Shown: one piece after another, positions 51,760 through 60,684 of the stretch
How the letters are laid out: each line of letters opens with the position of its first letter
How positions within the stretch are numbered: position 1 is the stretch's first letter
From: Ammoniphilus resinae
GTDB taxonomy: Bacteria > Bacillota > Bacilli > Aneurinibacillales > RAOX-1
Length of the DNA stretch: 64,000 bases
Direction of reading: 5' to 3'
Assembly: GCF_017873965.1 (NCBI RefSeq)
Contig: NZ_JAGGKT010000014.1
Coordinates: 44,268 to 108,267 of the forward strand
Notes under the pieces: generated by a model
What the model was told of the DNA's origin: nothing
What the model saw: only the letters and a program-made list of their open reading frames with translations
Databases searched by the model: none
Position numbers and translations under genes: made by a program

Positions 51760-52120
51760 TCAAAATTCCTCTTGGAAATGGAGCGGAATGAACTCCACCA
51801 GGCCTATGAAGTTCAAAATCTCCTTTGGAAACGGTTGAAATGGTCATCATTGGGTCGATGATGACCAAAATCCTTTTGGAAACGGTTGAAATGGTCATCA
51901 TCGGGTTGATGATGACCAAAATTCCCTTTGGAAACGGTTGAAATGGTCATCATCGGGTTGATGATGACCAAAATTCCCTTTGGAAACGGTTGAAATGGTC
52001 ATCATTGGGTCGATGATGACCAAAATTCCTTTTGGAAACGGTTGAAATGGTCATCATCGGGTTGATGATGACCAAAATTCCCTTTGGAAACGGTTGAAAT
52101 GGTCATCATCGGATTCCATG
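51760..52120. repeat. 52-bp tandem hairpin array (minisatellite)
   Basis: Six full copies begin with GGAAACGGTTGAAATGG at 51827, 51878, 51930, 51982, 52034 and 52086 (periods 51, 52, 52, 52, 52), with a degenerate seventh copy near 51760. Each unit contains a perfect hairpin: GGTCATCATC, 5-base loop, GATGATGACC. Loop variants alternate (CGGGTTG and TGGGTCG). The period is not a multiple of 3 and stops occur, so it is noncoding. It fills the 51696-52167 gap between truncated larC and a methyltransferase gene. Confidence 0.88.
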
Positions 52121-52167
52121 GACCAGGATCCCTTCTAGGGATCGTCCCCCTTGTGGTTTGAACATTT

Positions 52168-52857
52168 CTAATCACGATCTTTCCGCAGCACAAACAACCA
52201 CATAAAACTCAAGGCCTGCCGTAATTCTAAGGATAGTGCTCCCGCCATTCGATCCGTCACTCCGCGCTTATAAACTCCCTCTTGGTCGATGATCAAGAAG
52301 CCGTTTTCTTCAACGAGTCGGGCGAATTCCCAGGGCATCATGCCATTGCATATCACATTTTTTCCGTAAAGTCTTTGGTAACTATGCTGTCTCGGGGCCG
52401 CGGTGGGGCCGAGAATGCCGATGCAAGCCACTCCGCCTGAAAGCAGTACCCGTTTTAATTCCAGCAATCCTGCCAGAGGTGATTCAATCCACTCCAGGCA
52501 ATTAATCGAGAGGATTCCTGCGAAGATTCCATCATCAAAGGGAAGTCGAACGACATCAGCCTGCATGAATTGTAGAGCCAATCCTTCCTTCATTCTGCTG
52601 CTCGCTTTTTTTACCATTTCATCGGAAAGATCAATTCCAGATACATTGAATCCTTGTGAGGCTAATTTCCACGCGCCATATCCATCACCACACCCTGCAT
52701 CGAGGATGGGGCCATTTGTTGCATCAACGTGTTTCGTAAATAATGGAAGAATTGTTTTGCGACTGCCCCTTTCCCACATTTCTTCACTGTTTTGCTGCCA
52801 GCGATCTGACATGCTATTCCACTGTAGATGACTTTCCTTATGCCATTCGAAGGACAT
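52168..52857 (-). CDS. Class I SAM-dependent methyltransferase
   Basis: About 229 residues. The SAM-binding motif I is ILDAGCGDGYGAWKLA near residue 50, motif II VSGIDLSDEMVKKA, and motif III/IV LPFDDGIFAGILSINCLEWIESP. It resembles UbiE/Methyltransf_11 enzymes that methylate small molecules. ATG 52857 lies 8 bases from GAGGGG; a GTG at 52866 is possible. Its 3' end is close to the 52-bp repeat array. Substrate unknown. Confidence 0.85.
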   Translation of the reverse strand: MSFEWHKESHLQWNSMSDRWQQNSEEMWERGSRKTILPLFTKHVDATNGPILDAGCGDGYGAWKLASQGFNVSGIDLSDEMVKKASSRMKEGLALQFMQADVVRLPFDDGIFAGILSINCLEWIESPLAGLLELKRVLLSGGVACIGILGPTAAPRQHSYQRLYGKNVICNGMMPWEFARLVEENGFLIIDQEGVYKRGVTDRMAGALSLELRQALSFMWLFVLRKDRD

Positions 52858-53029
52858 TAAACCCACCCCTCCTCCTTTGAAATAGGGGTTAGCCCCCGTA
52901 ATACTTGCTCTATTCGTTATTTATTCCCTCCCCTAATCCTTTATCCTGCAATAATTCCCCCGAAAGGGAGGATTTTTTAATCCCATGAGGAATAAACTAG
53001 GAATGATACTTGGGAAAAGGTGAGAACTG

Positions 53030-53824
53030 ATGTTAGACATTCAGGAACTATCGAAAAAGGCTGTTGATTGGGCAAAAGAGGCCGGGAAAAAGAGTATAGA
53101 ACTTCGAAAAAAACAAATAAAGATAAAATATAAAAGCTCACCATCGGATCTTGTCACGGAGGTTGATCAGGAGATCGAGAAATTTTTAATCGGTCAGATT
53201 CTTTCCTCTTATTCAGATCACGGGATTGTCGGAGAAGAAGGATTTTTTAAAGGAGATCCGAAGGAATACGATACACTTTGGATTATCGATCCGATTGATG
53301 GAACAACAAATTTTGTACACCAACAAGTAAACTATGTCATTTCGATTGCGGTAGTACATAAAGGAGAAGGGCTGATTGGGGTTGTTTATGACCCTACCCG
53401 AGACGAGCTGTTTTTTGCAAAAAAGGGGGAAGGGGCCACTTTAAATGATCGTCCTATCCATCTGCAAACCCCTGTCCCTCTTAGAGAGGGACTCATTTGC
53501 ACAAGTCTTTTCTGGAATCAAAGGACGGAGAAGTTGGGATTGGACCATTTGGTTGATGAGTTGCCAAGAAGCTGCCGAGGAATTCGTATATATGGTTGTG
53601 CTGCATTGGAGATGGCGTATGTTGCGGCGGGACGTGTTGATGCCTACATAAGCCTTTCTTTAAACCCGTGGGATTTTGCTGCTAGCAAAATCATTTTGGA
53701 GGAAGCCGGTGGAATTACCTCAACCATCGATGGAAGCACTCTTACCTTCGAAAAAGCCAATTCAGTAGTCGCCAGTAACCCCTTTCTCTATAAGGAATTA
53801 ATGGAATTCGTGGCAAGAAACTAA
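53030..53824 (+). CDS. Inositol-monophosphatase family phosphatase
   Basis: A 264-residue Li-sensitive, Mg-dependent phosphatase of the IMPase family. Metal motifs are GEEGF near residue 70, WIIDPIDGTTNFVH near 90, and LNPWDFAASKIILEEAGG near 205. Substrates in the family include inositol phosphate, fructose-1,6-bisphosphate, PAP and NADP. Bacillus has one such protein (YktC) acting on inositol phosphate. AAAAGGTGAG precedes the ATG. It is followed by a 225-base leader region for queF. Confidence 0.88.
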   Translation: MLDIQELSKKAVDWAKEAGKKSIELRKKQIKIKYKSSPSDLVTEVDQEIEKFLIGQILSSYSDHGIVGEEGFFKGDPKEYDTLWIIDPIDGTTNFVHQQVNYVISIAVVHKGEGLIGVVYDPTRDELFFAKKGEGATLNDRPIHLQTPVPLREGLICTSLFWNQRTEKLGLDHLVDELPRSCRGIRIYGCAALEMAYVAAGRVDAYISLSLNPWDFAASKIILEEAGGITSTIDGSTLTFEKANSVVASNPFLYKELMEFVARN

Positions 53825-53954
53825 TCTCTTCCATAAAAAATAGCTTGCATAGGGAATCGAAATGTTTCATAATTACTACGGTGTAAAATATTGCGTTGTT
53901 TTATGTGGGGGAACCAACGAAAAAAATATCCACATTTCCAAAGATGACAATTGG

Positions 53955-54010
53955 CACCACTCCCCTCTGGTGAATGTTTTTTCACCTGCCAGGAATGAGT
54001 GGTGTTTTCT
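53955..54010 (+). promoter_or_regulatory. Attenuator-like hairpin in the queF leader
   Basis: CACCACTC and GAGTGGTG pair over 8 bp, enclosing an inner GGTGAA/TTCACC stem, and TTTTCTT follows. It ends about 40 bases before the TTG start of queF. Upstream (53825-53954) lies GTGGGGGAACCAACG, so the leader could hold a ligand-sensing structure. The class is not recognised; it does not match the preQ1-I consensus. Confidence 0.5.
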
Positions 54011-54049
54011 TGAGTCTCCTCATGTCAACGTAAATAGGAGGTTTTTACT

Positions 54050-54469
54050 TTGGCAGCAGTAGAACATGATTATGGGAAATACACAGGGATTCGCTTTGAT
54101 ACACAGGATGAAACGGCGATTATGACCGACATTCTTGAAACGATTCCTTACGAATATGTAGGGAAAAGGACTGAAGTTGTGATACCAACCAATGAGTTCA
54201 CATCCGTTTGTCCCTGGTCTGGACTCCCTGATTTTGCGGATATCAAGATAACTTTTATTCCGAATCAATTGCTTATTGAAATGAAATCTCTAAAATACTA
54301 TTTAACATCCTATCGAAATGTTGGGATTTATCAAGAGCATGCGACGAACCGGATTTTAAAGGAACTTGTTGCTGTTTGTGATCCACTCTACATGAAAATT
54401 GAAGCAGATTGGAACGCACGCGGGGGTCTGGGAACAAAAGTCGTGGTTGAATATACCAAAGAAGGGTAA
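54050..54469 (+). CDS. queF: NADPH-dependent 7-cyano-7-deazaguanine reductase QueF
   Basis: A 139-residue unimodular QueF. The signature NEFTSVCPWSGLPDFADIKI (residues ~47-66) has the active-site Cys and Asp, and KSLKYYLTSYRNVGIYQEHATNRIL contains the E(S/L)K(S/A)hK(L/Y)(Y/F/W) motif and the catalytic Asp/His region. It reduces preQ0 to preQ1 on the way to queuosine in tRNA. Slightly shorter than the 165-residue B. subtilis enzyme. TTG 54050 lies 8 bases after AGGAGG. No other que genes are nearby. Upstream is an attenuator-like leader. Confidence 0.93.
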   Translation: MAAVEHDYGKYTGIRFDTQDETAIMTDILETIPYEYVGKRTEVVIPTNEFTSVCPWSGLPDFADIKITFIPNQLLIEMKSLKYYLTSYRNVGIYQEHATNRILKELVAVCDPLYMKIEADWNARGGLGTKVVVEYTKEG

Positions 54470-54475
54470 AAGAAT

Positions 54476-54682
54476 ATGCAAGGTCCGATGACTTTTATTG
54501 AGGTGAAGGACTTTTTACGCCGCTTTGGGGTGGTCATTTATACGGGGGATGCCCTCGGCGATTGCTTACTCATGGAAGAAGAGTTAAAGGAGCTTTACGA
54601 GGCTGGATTAGCAGATGATGACATGTATCGCAACGCCTTGATGGGGATTCGCAGAAGAGTATCCGAATTGAATAATCCTTAG
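54476..54682 (+). CDS. YqgQ/DUF910-family small protein
   Basis: A 68-residue protein with the YqgQ pattern (MTFIEVKDFLRRFGVVIYTGDALGDCLLMEEELKELYEAGL in parts, and YRNALMGIRRR). Structures of the family show a three-helix bundle that may bind nucleic acid; function unknown. It starts 6 bases after queF, so both are cotranscribed. A terminator follows. Confidence 0.88.
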   Translation: MQGPMTFIEVKDFLRRFGVVIYTGDALGDCLLMEEELKELYEAGLADDDMYRNALMGIRRRVSELNNP

Positions 54683-54687
54683 GTCGG

Positions 54688-54708
54688 AAGGTGCATTTTG
54701 CACCTTTT
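54688..54708 (+). terminator. Rho-independent terminator after yqgQ
   Basis: AAGGTGCA and TGCACCTT form a perfect 8-bp stem with a 3-base loop and a short T run. Confidence 0.75.
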
Positions 54709-54798
54709 GCTCGTTGTTATGAAACTTTTTGCTGGTTTTATGAGTATTAAATAGATAAAGAGAGAAAAATAGTTTTCCAAATTAAGTGGGGGAGAAAA

Positions 54799-57228
54799 AT
54801 GAAAAAACGCAAAAAAAGCAAGAAAAGCAGGACGAGGCGCTGGCTGTTTTTGTTCACGATTTTATTGCTCGTTGCGCTGATGGCTGGCTGTACAGCAATC
54901 CTATCAGCTGGAAATGCGTTGATAGATAAGGGGAAGGTAAAAGAACAGGTTGAAGGATCCGTTATTTATGATAAAGACGGAAAAGAAATGGCTAAGCTTT
55001 ATGTGGAAAATAGGGAATATGTCGAGTTCAAAGAGATCCCGCCCTTATTGGTAAAGGCTTTTGTCAATACAGAGGATGAGCGCTTTTTCACTCATAAAGG
55101 GGTAGACTTGATCTCCATTGGTAGAGCCTTGTACAAGGATATACGTGCAGGAGCAGCGGTTGAAGGTGCGAGTACCATCACGCAGCAGCTGGCAGGAAAT
55201 GTATACCTTGATCGACGGGAAATGTCACTATTAAGAAAAACCAAAGAAGCACTTATCGCGATGAACCTGGAGCGTAACTACTCCAAGGAAGAAATATTGG
55301 AATTTTATTTGAATGAAATCTATCTAGGTGGAGGGGCATACGGAATTCAGGCGGCTTCTAAGCTTTATTTTGGAAAAGACGTGAAGGATCTGAATCTGGC
55401 TGAGATTGCCACCCTTGCTGCCCTTCCTAAAGCACCTAACAATTATTCTCCGATAAACAACTATGAAAAATCGGCAGAAAGACGTAAGGTCGTTTTGAAA
55501 TTGATGGAGAAAAATGGAAGCATTTCGGCGGAACAACGAGAAGAAGCAAGCAATGCCGAGCTTCAGATTGTTGGTAACCAGAATAAGGCAAATCAAGCAT
55601 ACAGGTCTTTTATTGATTATGTCCTCAAAGAGGCAGAAGAGAAATACGGCATTAGCGAAAGCGAGCTGTATCGGGGCGGTTACCATATTTATACGGAAAT
55701 GGATACGCAGGCTCAACAGGCTATGGCGAATGCTTTTAATGACCCGAACCTGTTCCCGTCCAGTCAGTCGGCGGACCCTGTGCAAGGAAGCATGGTCATT
55801 ACTGATCCCCATACTGGTGGAATTGCAGCCATGATGGGGGGAAGAGACTATGTGGCGAAGGGAATGAACCGGGCATTGGCAAAACGGAGTCCTGGATCCA
55901 CCTTTAAACCTTTAGCTGTGTATGCTCCGGCATTAGAGAATGGTTGGGAACCCTATAGCTTGCTGAAAGACGAGAAAATGACTTTTCCAGGTAACTATTC
56001 ACCAAGCAATTGGTATGGGGATGGATACCTTGGAAAAGTAACCATGATTTATGCATTAGAACAATCCAAAAACGTCCCTGCAGTTTGGTTACTGAATGAA
56101 ATTGGGATCGATACGAGTTTCCGCTACTTAGATCGATTTGGGATCCCTTATGATAAACAGGCGGATCGAAAACTGGGAATTGCGCTCGGAGGAATGACTT
56201 ACGGTGTTTCACCTTTAGATATGGCACAGGCTTATGGTGCTTTTGCGAATCGGGGTGTGATGATGGAAGCCCATGCGATTCGCAAGATCGAAGTGGATGG
56301 AGAAACGGTTGTTGAGGCGAAGCCAGCTGCATCTACCGTTGTCAGCGAGCAAACAGCGTATTATATGACAGGCATGCTCCGTTCGGTTGTTGACAACGGA
56401 ATAGGAAAAAGGGCGGCAATGAACCGGCCAGTGGCCGGAAAAACCGGAACGACACAAGAACCCGGTACAAACGGCAACCGTGACGCTTGGTTTGTGGGTT
56501 ATACACCCGAATATGTCGGGGCGGTATGGATGGGATATGATCAATCCAATTCCACTACCAATTACTTGCGAGAGGGAAGCGGTTTTCCTGCTAACTTCTT
56601 CCGTGTGGTGATGACGGAAGCACTAAAAGGAAGAAAGATTCAGGACTTTACCAAACCAAAAGGAGTGCAGAAAATAGAACCGCCTGTAGAGATTCAGGAG
56701 ATTCAGGATTTATCAGCGGAAAAGGTAGAAGATGCAGTTCAACTGCATTGGACGGGAACACCCGATGAACAGATCCAATATCAGGTTTACCGTTACTTTG
56801 AGGATCCTGAGCAGAAGGAAATGATTGGGGAAACAGATTATCAGGAATGGGTTGATCTCGAGGTTCCTGCAGACCGAATTGTTCATTATTATGTGATTCA
56901 GATCGATTCTGTAACGGGCAAGGAAAGTGAGCGCTCGAATATCGTGGAATTAGTCCCGGAACAAGAAATTTCCGACGAAGAAGAAGATCTGTTAACACCT
57001 CCATTGAGCGATGAAGAATCAGATTTGGATATCCCAATACCAGAAGATGGGGATGTAGAACAAACGGATCCGAATGTTCCAGACGACAATCTACAGGAAA
57101 ACAGCGAAAATGGGGAACAATCACAACTAGATCAGCTATTGGATCCGAGAGCCCCATCTGAGCAGGGGACGGAGCCTGCACCGGATAAAAAAGACAAGAG
57201 GCACAATAAAAACGAGACTCAGAACTAG
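54799..57228 (+). CDS. Class A penicillin-binding protein (PBP1A/1B type)
   Basis: An 809-residue bifunctional peptidoglycan synthase. One membrane anchor (residues ~13-35) follows a basic tail. The GT51 transglycosylase domain has EDERFFTHKGVD near 92 and GASTITQQLAGN near 123 (catalytic Glu). The transpeptidase has the SxxK motif in SPGSTFKPLA near 367, SKN near 424 and KTGTTQEPG near 552. A fibronectin-type domain (residues ~640-720) precedes an acidic, low-complexity tail (EEEDLLTPPLSDEESDL). Related to PBP1 (PonA) and PBP4 of bacilli. GTGGGGGAG lies upstream. Confidence 0.95.
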   Translation: MKKRKKSKKSRTRRWLFLFTILLLVALMAGCTAILSAGNALIDKGKVKEQVEGSVIYDKDGKEMAKLYVENREYVEFKEIPPLLVKAFVNTEDERFFTHKGVDLISIGRALYKDIRAGAAVEGASTITQQLAGNVYLDRREMSLLRKTKEALIAMNLERNYSKEEILEFYLNEIYLGGGAYGIQAASKLYFGKDVKDLNLAEIATLAALPKAPNNYSPINNYEKSAERRKVVLKLMEKNGSISAEQREEASNAELQIVGNQNKANQAYRSFIDYVLKEAEEKYGISESELYRGGYHIYTEMDTQAQQAMANAFNDPNLFPSSQSADPVQGSMVITDPHTGGIAAMMGGRDYVAKGMNRALAKRSPGSTFKPLAVYAPALENGWEPYSLLKDEKMTFPGNYSPSNWYGDGYLGKVTMIYALEQSKNVPAVWLLNEIGIDTSFRYLDRFGIPYDKQADRKLGIALGGMTYGVSPLDMAQAYGAFANRGVMMEAHAIRKIEVDGETVVEAKPAASTVVSEQTAYYMTGMLRSVVDNGIGKRAAMNRPVAGKTGTTQEPGTNGNRDAWFVGYTPEYVGAVWMGYDQSNSTTNYLREGSGFPANFFRVVMTEALKGRKIQDFTKPKGVQKIEPPVEIQEIQDLSAEKVEDAVQLHWTGTPDEQIQYQVYRYFEDPEQKEMIGETDYQEWVDLEVPADRIVHYYVIQIDSVTGKESERSNIVELVPEQEISDEEEDLLTPPLSDEESDLDIPIPEDGDVEQTDPNVPDDNLQENSENGEQSQLDQLLDPRAPSEQGTEPAPDKKDKRHNKNETQN

Positions 57229-57326
57229 CCGGGTAAATTTGTTAAGCAGTAATTTTCAAAAACATTCGATTTTCCCTATTCAAATATACTATAATAAGAT
57301 TAAAGACACACAGGAGGGGAAACGAC

Positions 57327-57641
57327 ATGACAATCCGTATAGATCAAGACATTACCAATTATTTTCAAGAGAAACTTAACCGGGCAAAGATAACCTTCGA
57401 ACGTGCTATTGATTGTAAACATACGGAATTTGATGATCTTTACCCTTATATGAGTGAACATCCGCAATTTTTTTGGTATAAACGTTATGTCGCTTGGCAA
57501 GAACTATTAACGATTGCAAATTTGGCTGAAGAGCTAGGTTTGGATTGGAAGACGAATTTCAGCGAACAACAGGTTGGCTTTATCAAAGGAAAAGTAATGG
57601 AAGCAAAGGTTCTAGATCAATGGTTTGAAGACCGCGAATAG
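57327..57641 (+). CDS. Conserved small protein of unknown function
   Basis: A 104-residue, probably helical protein with many aromatic residues (HPQFFWYKRYVAWQELL, WKTNFSEQQVGF). No signal peptide, no motif that I recognise. AGGAGGGG lies upstream of the ATG, and it has a strong terminator. The gene stands between the PBP and the pseudouridine synthase. Confidence 0.7.
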   Translation: MTIRIDQDITNYFQEKLNRAKITFERAIDCKHTEFDDLYPYMSEHPQFFWYKRYVAWQELLTIANLAEELGLDWKTNFSEQQVGFIKGKVMEAKVLDQWFEDRE

Positions 57642-57650
57642 ACTTTAGTA

Positions 57651-57680
57651 AGGGTATTCCACGGAATACCCTTTTTTTGT
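57651..57680 (+). terminator. Rho-independent terminator
   Basis: AAGGGTATTCC and GGAATACCCTT form a perfect 11-bp stem with a 2-base centre, followed by T7. Confidence 0.9.
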
Positions 57681-57707
57681 ATCAAAGGAAAAGGTGTGAA
57701 GGTAAAG

Positions 57708-58436
57708 ATGGCCAAAATGAGGGTAGACAAGCTATTAGCAAATATGGGGTACGGGACGAGAAAGGACCTAAAGAAGTTTGCTAAAGAAGGGATTATCCGT
57801 GTGGATGGTGAGATTATGAAAGATCTTAGCCAGCATGTGGATACCGAAAGGAACGAGGTCGAATTTGACGGCGAAATCGTAAGGTATCGAGAGTTTGTTT
57901 ACTTAATGCTAAACAAACCGAAGGGGGTCATCTCAGCAACGGAAGATCATGTGGATAGAACGGTCGTTGATCTTTTGGATCCGATGTACCTGCCCTTTCA
58001 GGTTTTTCCCGTCGGAAGATTGGATAAGGATACAGAAGGTTTGCTGATTTTAACAAACGATGGGAAAACAGCTCATGAATTGTTATCCCCTAAGAAACAT
58101 GTTCCGAAAAGGTACTATGCAGACGTGCAAGGTGAAGTGACAGAAAAGGACCAGAAACTATTTAAAAAAGGAATTACCCTTGATGATGGATATCAAACTT
58201 TGCCTGCTAAACTTGAGATTTTGCAAACTGGTCCCGTTTCCAAAATTGAACTGACGATCTTTGAAGGGAAATTCCATCAAGTAAAACGAATGTTTGAATC
58301 AGTTGGGAAAAAGGTTGTTTACCTGAAGAGGATTAAGATGGGAAGACTGGAACTTGATCCGCAATTAGCTCTGGGAGAATCAAGAGAACTGACAGATGAA
58401 GAATTAGATTTATTAAAAAGGAACGATGACGAATAA
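57708..58436 (+). CDS. 16S rRNA pseudouridine synthase, RsuA family
   Basis: About 242 residues. An N-terminal S4 RNA-binding domain (MRVDKLLANMGYGTRKDLKKF) precedes the catalytic domain, where VFPVGRLDKDTEGLLILTNDG carries the catalytic Asp (near residue 103) and KYFADV-like KRYYADVQGE follows. The C-terminal EGKFHQVKRMFESVGKKVVYLKRIKMG is the RsuA/RluB/E/F signature. It isomerises a specific uridine in 16S rRNA. Starts at 57696 (GTG), 57708 or 57717 are possible; 57708 has AAGG at good spacing. Confidence 0.92.
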   Translation: MAKMRVDKLLANMGYGTRKDLKKFAKEGIIRVDGEIMKDLSQHVDTERNEVEFDGEIVRYREFVYLMLNKPKGVISATEDHVDRTVVDLLDPMYLPFQVFPVGRLDKDTEGLLILTNDGKTAHELLSPKKHVPKRYYADVQGEVTEKDQKLFKKGITLDDGYQTLPAKLEILQTGPVSKIELTIFEGKFHQVKRMFESVGKKVVYLKRIKMGRLELDPQLALGESRELTDEELDLLKRNDDE

Positions 58437-58498
58437 TTCATGGCATTTTACCCGAAACTAAATGACACTTGACCAAACTGTAACGAGAGGGACTTCTT

Positions 58499-59992
58499 GT
58501 GAAAAAAGTGATTTTCTTCATGATTGATTCGTTGATGCCGCATGTGTTAGACGAATGCATCAGGAAACGTTTGGTACCCGGGTTGAAGTTTCTAATAGAA
58601 AAAGGTGTTTATTGGGATCAGTGTACAACCGTATTTCCCACCATGACGGCAACGGTAGATTGTTCGCTAATAACGGGCGAATATGCAGACATCCATAAGA
58701 TTCCTGCGCTCATTTGGTACAATCCCGAGGAAAAACGGCTAGTTAACTATATAAACGGCATGATGCCTGTCTTAAAGTTGGGGATGTATACTTGTGCACA
58801 TGATGTCATTTGTTCCTTAAATGAATCCCACTTAAGCAAAAATGTCCATACCATTTACGAGGATTTAGAAAAAGCAGGAAAAACATCTGGATCGATTAAT
58901 TTGATTGCCCACCGTTCCTCACAAAAGTATCCTGTGAAAATGCCTTTCTTATTGAAGCTGGGAACAATGTTTCGTCCATTTGAAGACGTGAGTGGCCCAG
59001 ATGTCTTCACTTTAGGAAGGGTGGCTCGAAGCAAGTTGGATCCACCTCTGCCGTGGAGCTGGGATGAAACGCTGATTGGGCACTATGGAATCAATGATCA
59101 TTTCGCCACGCGGGTTCTTTGCCACTTAATCCGACATCAGATTCTGCCTGATTTTACGATGGTTTATCTGCCTGATAATGATCATAAAGTACATAGAAAA
59201 CCTAAAGAGGCTTGCCAGATCCTTAAAAAAGTGGATGATAAGATCCAGAAGGTTTTAAACATGTTTTCCTCGTGGGAAGATGCCATTCAAAAGCATGTTT
59301 TTATTCTAACAGGAGATCATGGGCAAACCTTAATCGGTCAAGCCAAGGACCATAATATTGATCTGGATGATCATCTAAAGGGTTTAAAAATAGCAGATTA
59401 TGCAGGACCTGTAAAAGAATCGGATGATCTGGTGATAGCCAATAATGAACGAATGACTAATATTTATCCATTGAAACCCCATGTTGATACAGAAATCATC
59501 TATCGACTGCAGCAGGATCCAAGGATCGATCTAATTGCCTACAAGTCTGACCAATGGGTCGAGGTGCGTTCCGGTGGAAAACAAGAAAGCCTTCGCTTTT
59601 GTCCAGAGGGAAGCAGCGTGGACATCTATGGAAGAAGCTGGACTTTAGAAGGAAATCCAGCCATCCTGGATTTAGAAATATCAGGGAGTGTGACAGGGGA
59701 AAAAGTTTCTTTTGGTGATTACCCCGATGTCTTATCGCGTTTATATGGTGCATTATTCTCCCAATCCTGTCCGATCATTAGCTGTACAGCGAAACCAGGA
59801 TATGATTTTAAATCTGCGTATTCTCCAACACATCTCGGTGGCGGAAGCCACGGGTCTCTTCATTACATAGATTCGACGGTCCCGCTCATTATTGCGGGCG
59901 CCGGCCAAGACAGCCCTTTTGAAAATCCGCGGCTGGTTGATTTAAAGGGGTATATTCTAGACTTATTAACTAAAACGAAGCACGGCTTTTAG
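58499..59992 (+). CDS. Alkaline phosphatase/nucleotide pyrophosphatase superfamily enzyme
   Basis: A 497-residue protein of the type I phosphodiesterase/nucleotide pyrophosphatase family. The nucleophile is in TTVFPTMTATVDCSLITGEY (Thr near residue 45), and metal sites include MIDSLM, LPDNDHKVHR near 230 and LTGDHGQT near 280. No signal peptide, so it is probably cytoplasmic. The family cleaves phosphate esters or diesters. GTG 58499 is used, with GAGAGGGA upstream. Its last 27 bases overlap the 3' end of the convergent phosphatase-like gene. Confidence 0.85.
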   Translation: MKKVIFFMIDSLMPHVLDECIRKRLVPGLKFLIEKGVYWDQCTTVFPTMTATVDCSLITGEYADIHKIPALIWYNPEEKRLVNYINGMMPVLKLGMYTCAHDVICSLNESHLSKNVHTIYEDLEKAGKTSGSINLIAHRSSQKYPVKMPFLLKLGTMFRPFEDVSGPDVFTLGRVARSKLDPPLPWSWDETLIGHYGINDHFATRVLCHLIRHQILPDFTMVYLPDNDHKVHRKPKEACQILKKVDDKIQKVLNMFSSWEDAIQKHVFILTGDHGQTLIGQAKDHNIDLDDHLKGLKIADYAGPVKESDDLVIANNERMTNIYPLKPHVDTEIIYRLQQDPRIDLIAYKSDQWVEVRSGGKQESLRFCPEGSSVDIYGRSWTLEGNPAILDLEISGSVTGEKVSFGDYPDVLSRLYGALFSQSCPIISCTAKPGYDFKSAYSPTHLGGGSHGSLHYIDSTVPLIIAGAGQDSPFENPRLVDLKGYILDLLTKTKHGF

Positions 59993-60628
59993 CGGATAAT
60001 GATCAGAATATGGGATTTTTACTACTTCATAACTTACAAGATGGACCTTGGAAGTAGCGTACATATAATCAATTCTTCGATTTAAGGGAAAGACTGTGGA
60101 AATAGAGTCTTTCCCTAATTTTTTTGCTGCATCATCAAGTTTAGGGAAAATAGGTGATTCTGTTGTATTAAGATCACCAGCCAAAAGGATTGGTCCTGAA
60201 AGGGATGAAACAAGGGAAGATAACATTTGGATTTGCTGTCTTCGTTCATTCTTTGATAGTCCAAGGTGGGTATTTAAAATGGTGAATGCTTGGGAATGGA
60301 TATTTATCATACACTGGAGAACACCACGCGGCTCTGCGTGACCGGGAAGGGCAATATTCTTCTCCAGTTCAATCGGAAATTTGGAAAAAATGGCATTTCC
60401 ATAATAACCTGTTCCAATCCTCAGGTTTCCCCCAAAAGAACCAAACATAGATAAAGAATCCCTAATGATTTGAAATTGGTGTCCATGTTTTGGATTATCA
60501 TGTACTTCTTGAACGGCAAGGATGTCTGGGGGGTTTTTCAAAAAATAGTCAATCATGTTTTGTAGGGATTTACGAAAAAAAATATTTCTGCCGCTATGTA
60601 TGTTATAAGAATAAATGCAAATCTCCAA
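59966..60628 (-). CDS. Endonuclease/exonuclease/phosphatase family protein
   Basis: About 220 residues with the EEP fold: YNIHSGRN near residue 7, AVQEVHDN near 40 (catalytic Glu), NTHLGLS near 135, LLAGDLNTTESP near 168 (Asp/Asn pair) and YSDHYPLKAVL at the end (Asp/His). It could act on DNA, sphingomyelin-like lipids or phosphoesters. I favour the TTG at 60628, which has AAAGGGTGG at 6 bases; an ATG at 60664 adds 12 residues without a site. It overlaps the convergent gene by 27 bases. Confidence 0.87.
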   Translation of the reverse strand: MEICIYSYNIHSGRNIFFRKSLQNMIDYFLKNPPDILAVQEVHDNPKHGHQFQIIRDSLSMFGSFGGNLRIGTGYYGNAIFSKFPIELEKNIALPGHAEPRGVLQCMINIHSQAFTILNTHLGLSKNERRQQIQMLSSLVSSLSGPILLAGDLNTTESPIFPKLDDAAKKLGKDSISTVFPLNRRIDYMYATSKVHLVSYEVVKIPYSDHYPLKAVLRFS

Positions 60629-60684
60629 AAGAAACCACCCTTTCCTAAGATAAAAACGGATCAACTCTTATTATACGTTTAAAG

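Noticed and set aside
51760..52120. CRISPR array
   Set aside because: The copies are contiguous with no variable spacers and no cas genes are near; it is a tandem minisatellite.
51696..52167. LarC2 made by programmed frameshift, as in Lactobacillus plantarum
   Set aside because: None of the three forward frames after 51695 contains LarC C-terminal motifs, and the repeat array follows at once.
51722..52193. Two reverse-strand frames within the 52-bp repeat array (51722-51919 and 52002-52193)
   Set aside because: The repeat period is not a multiple of three, the frames are interrupted, and the predicted peptides only reflect the repeat. No ribosome site is seen.
53825..54049. preQ1-I or preQ1-II riboswitch
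   Set aside because: The short GGUUC/ACCC core with A-rich tail of type I and the SD-overlapping fold of type II are not seen.
53862..54062. A 66-codon frame before queF
   Set aside because: It has no ribosome site, overlaps the attenuator hairpin and the queF start, and looks like leader RNA.
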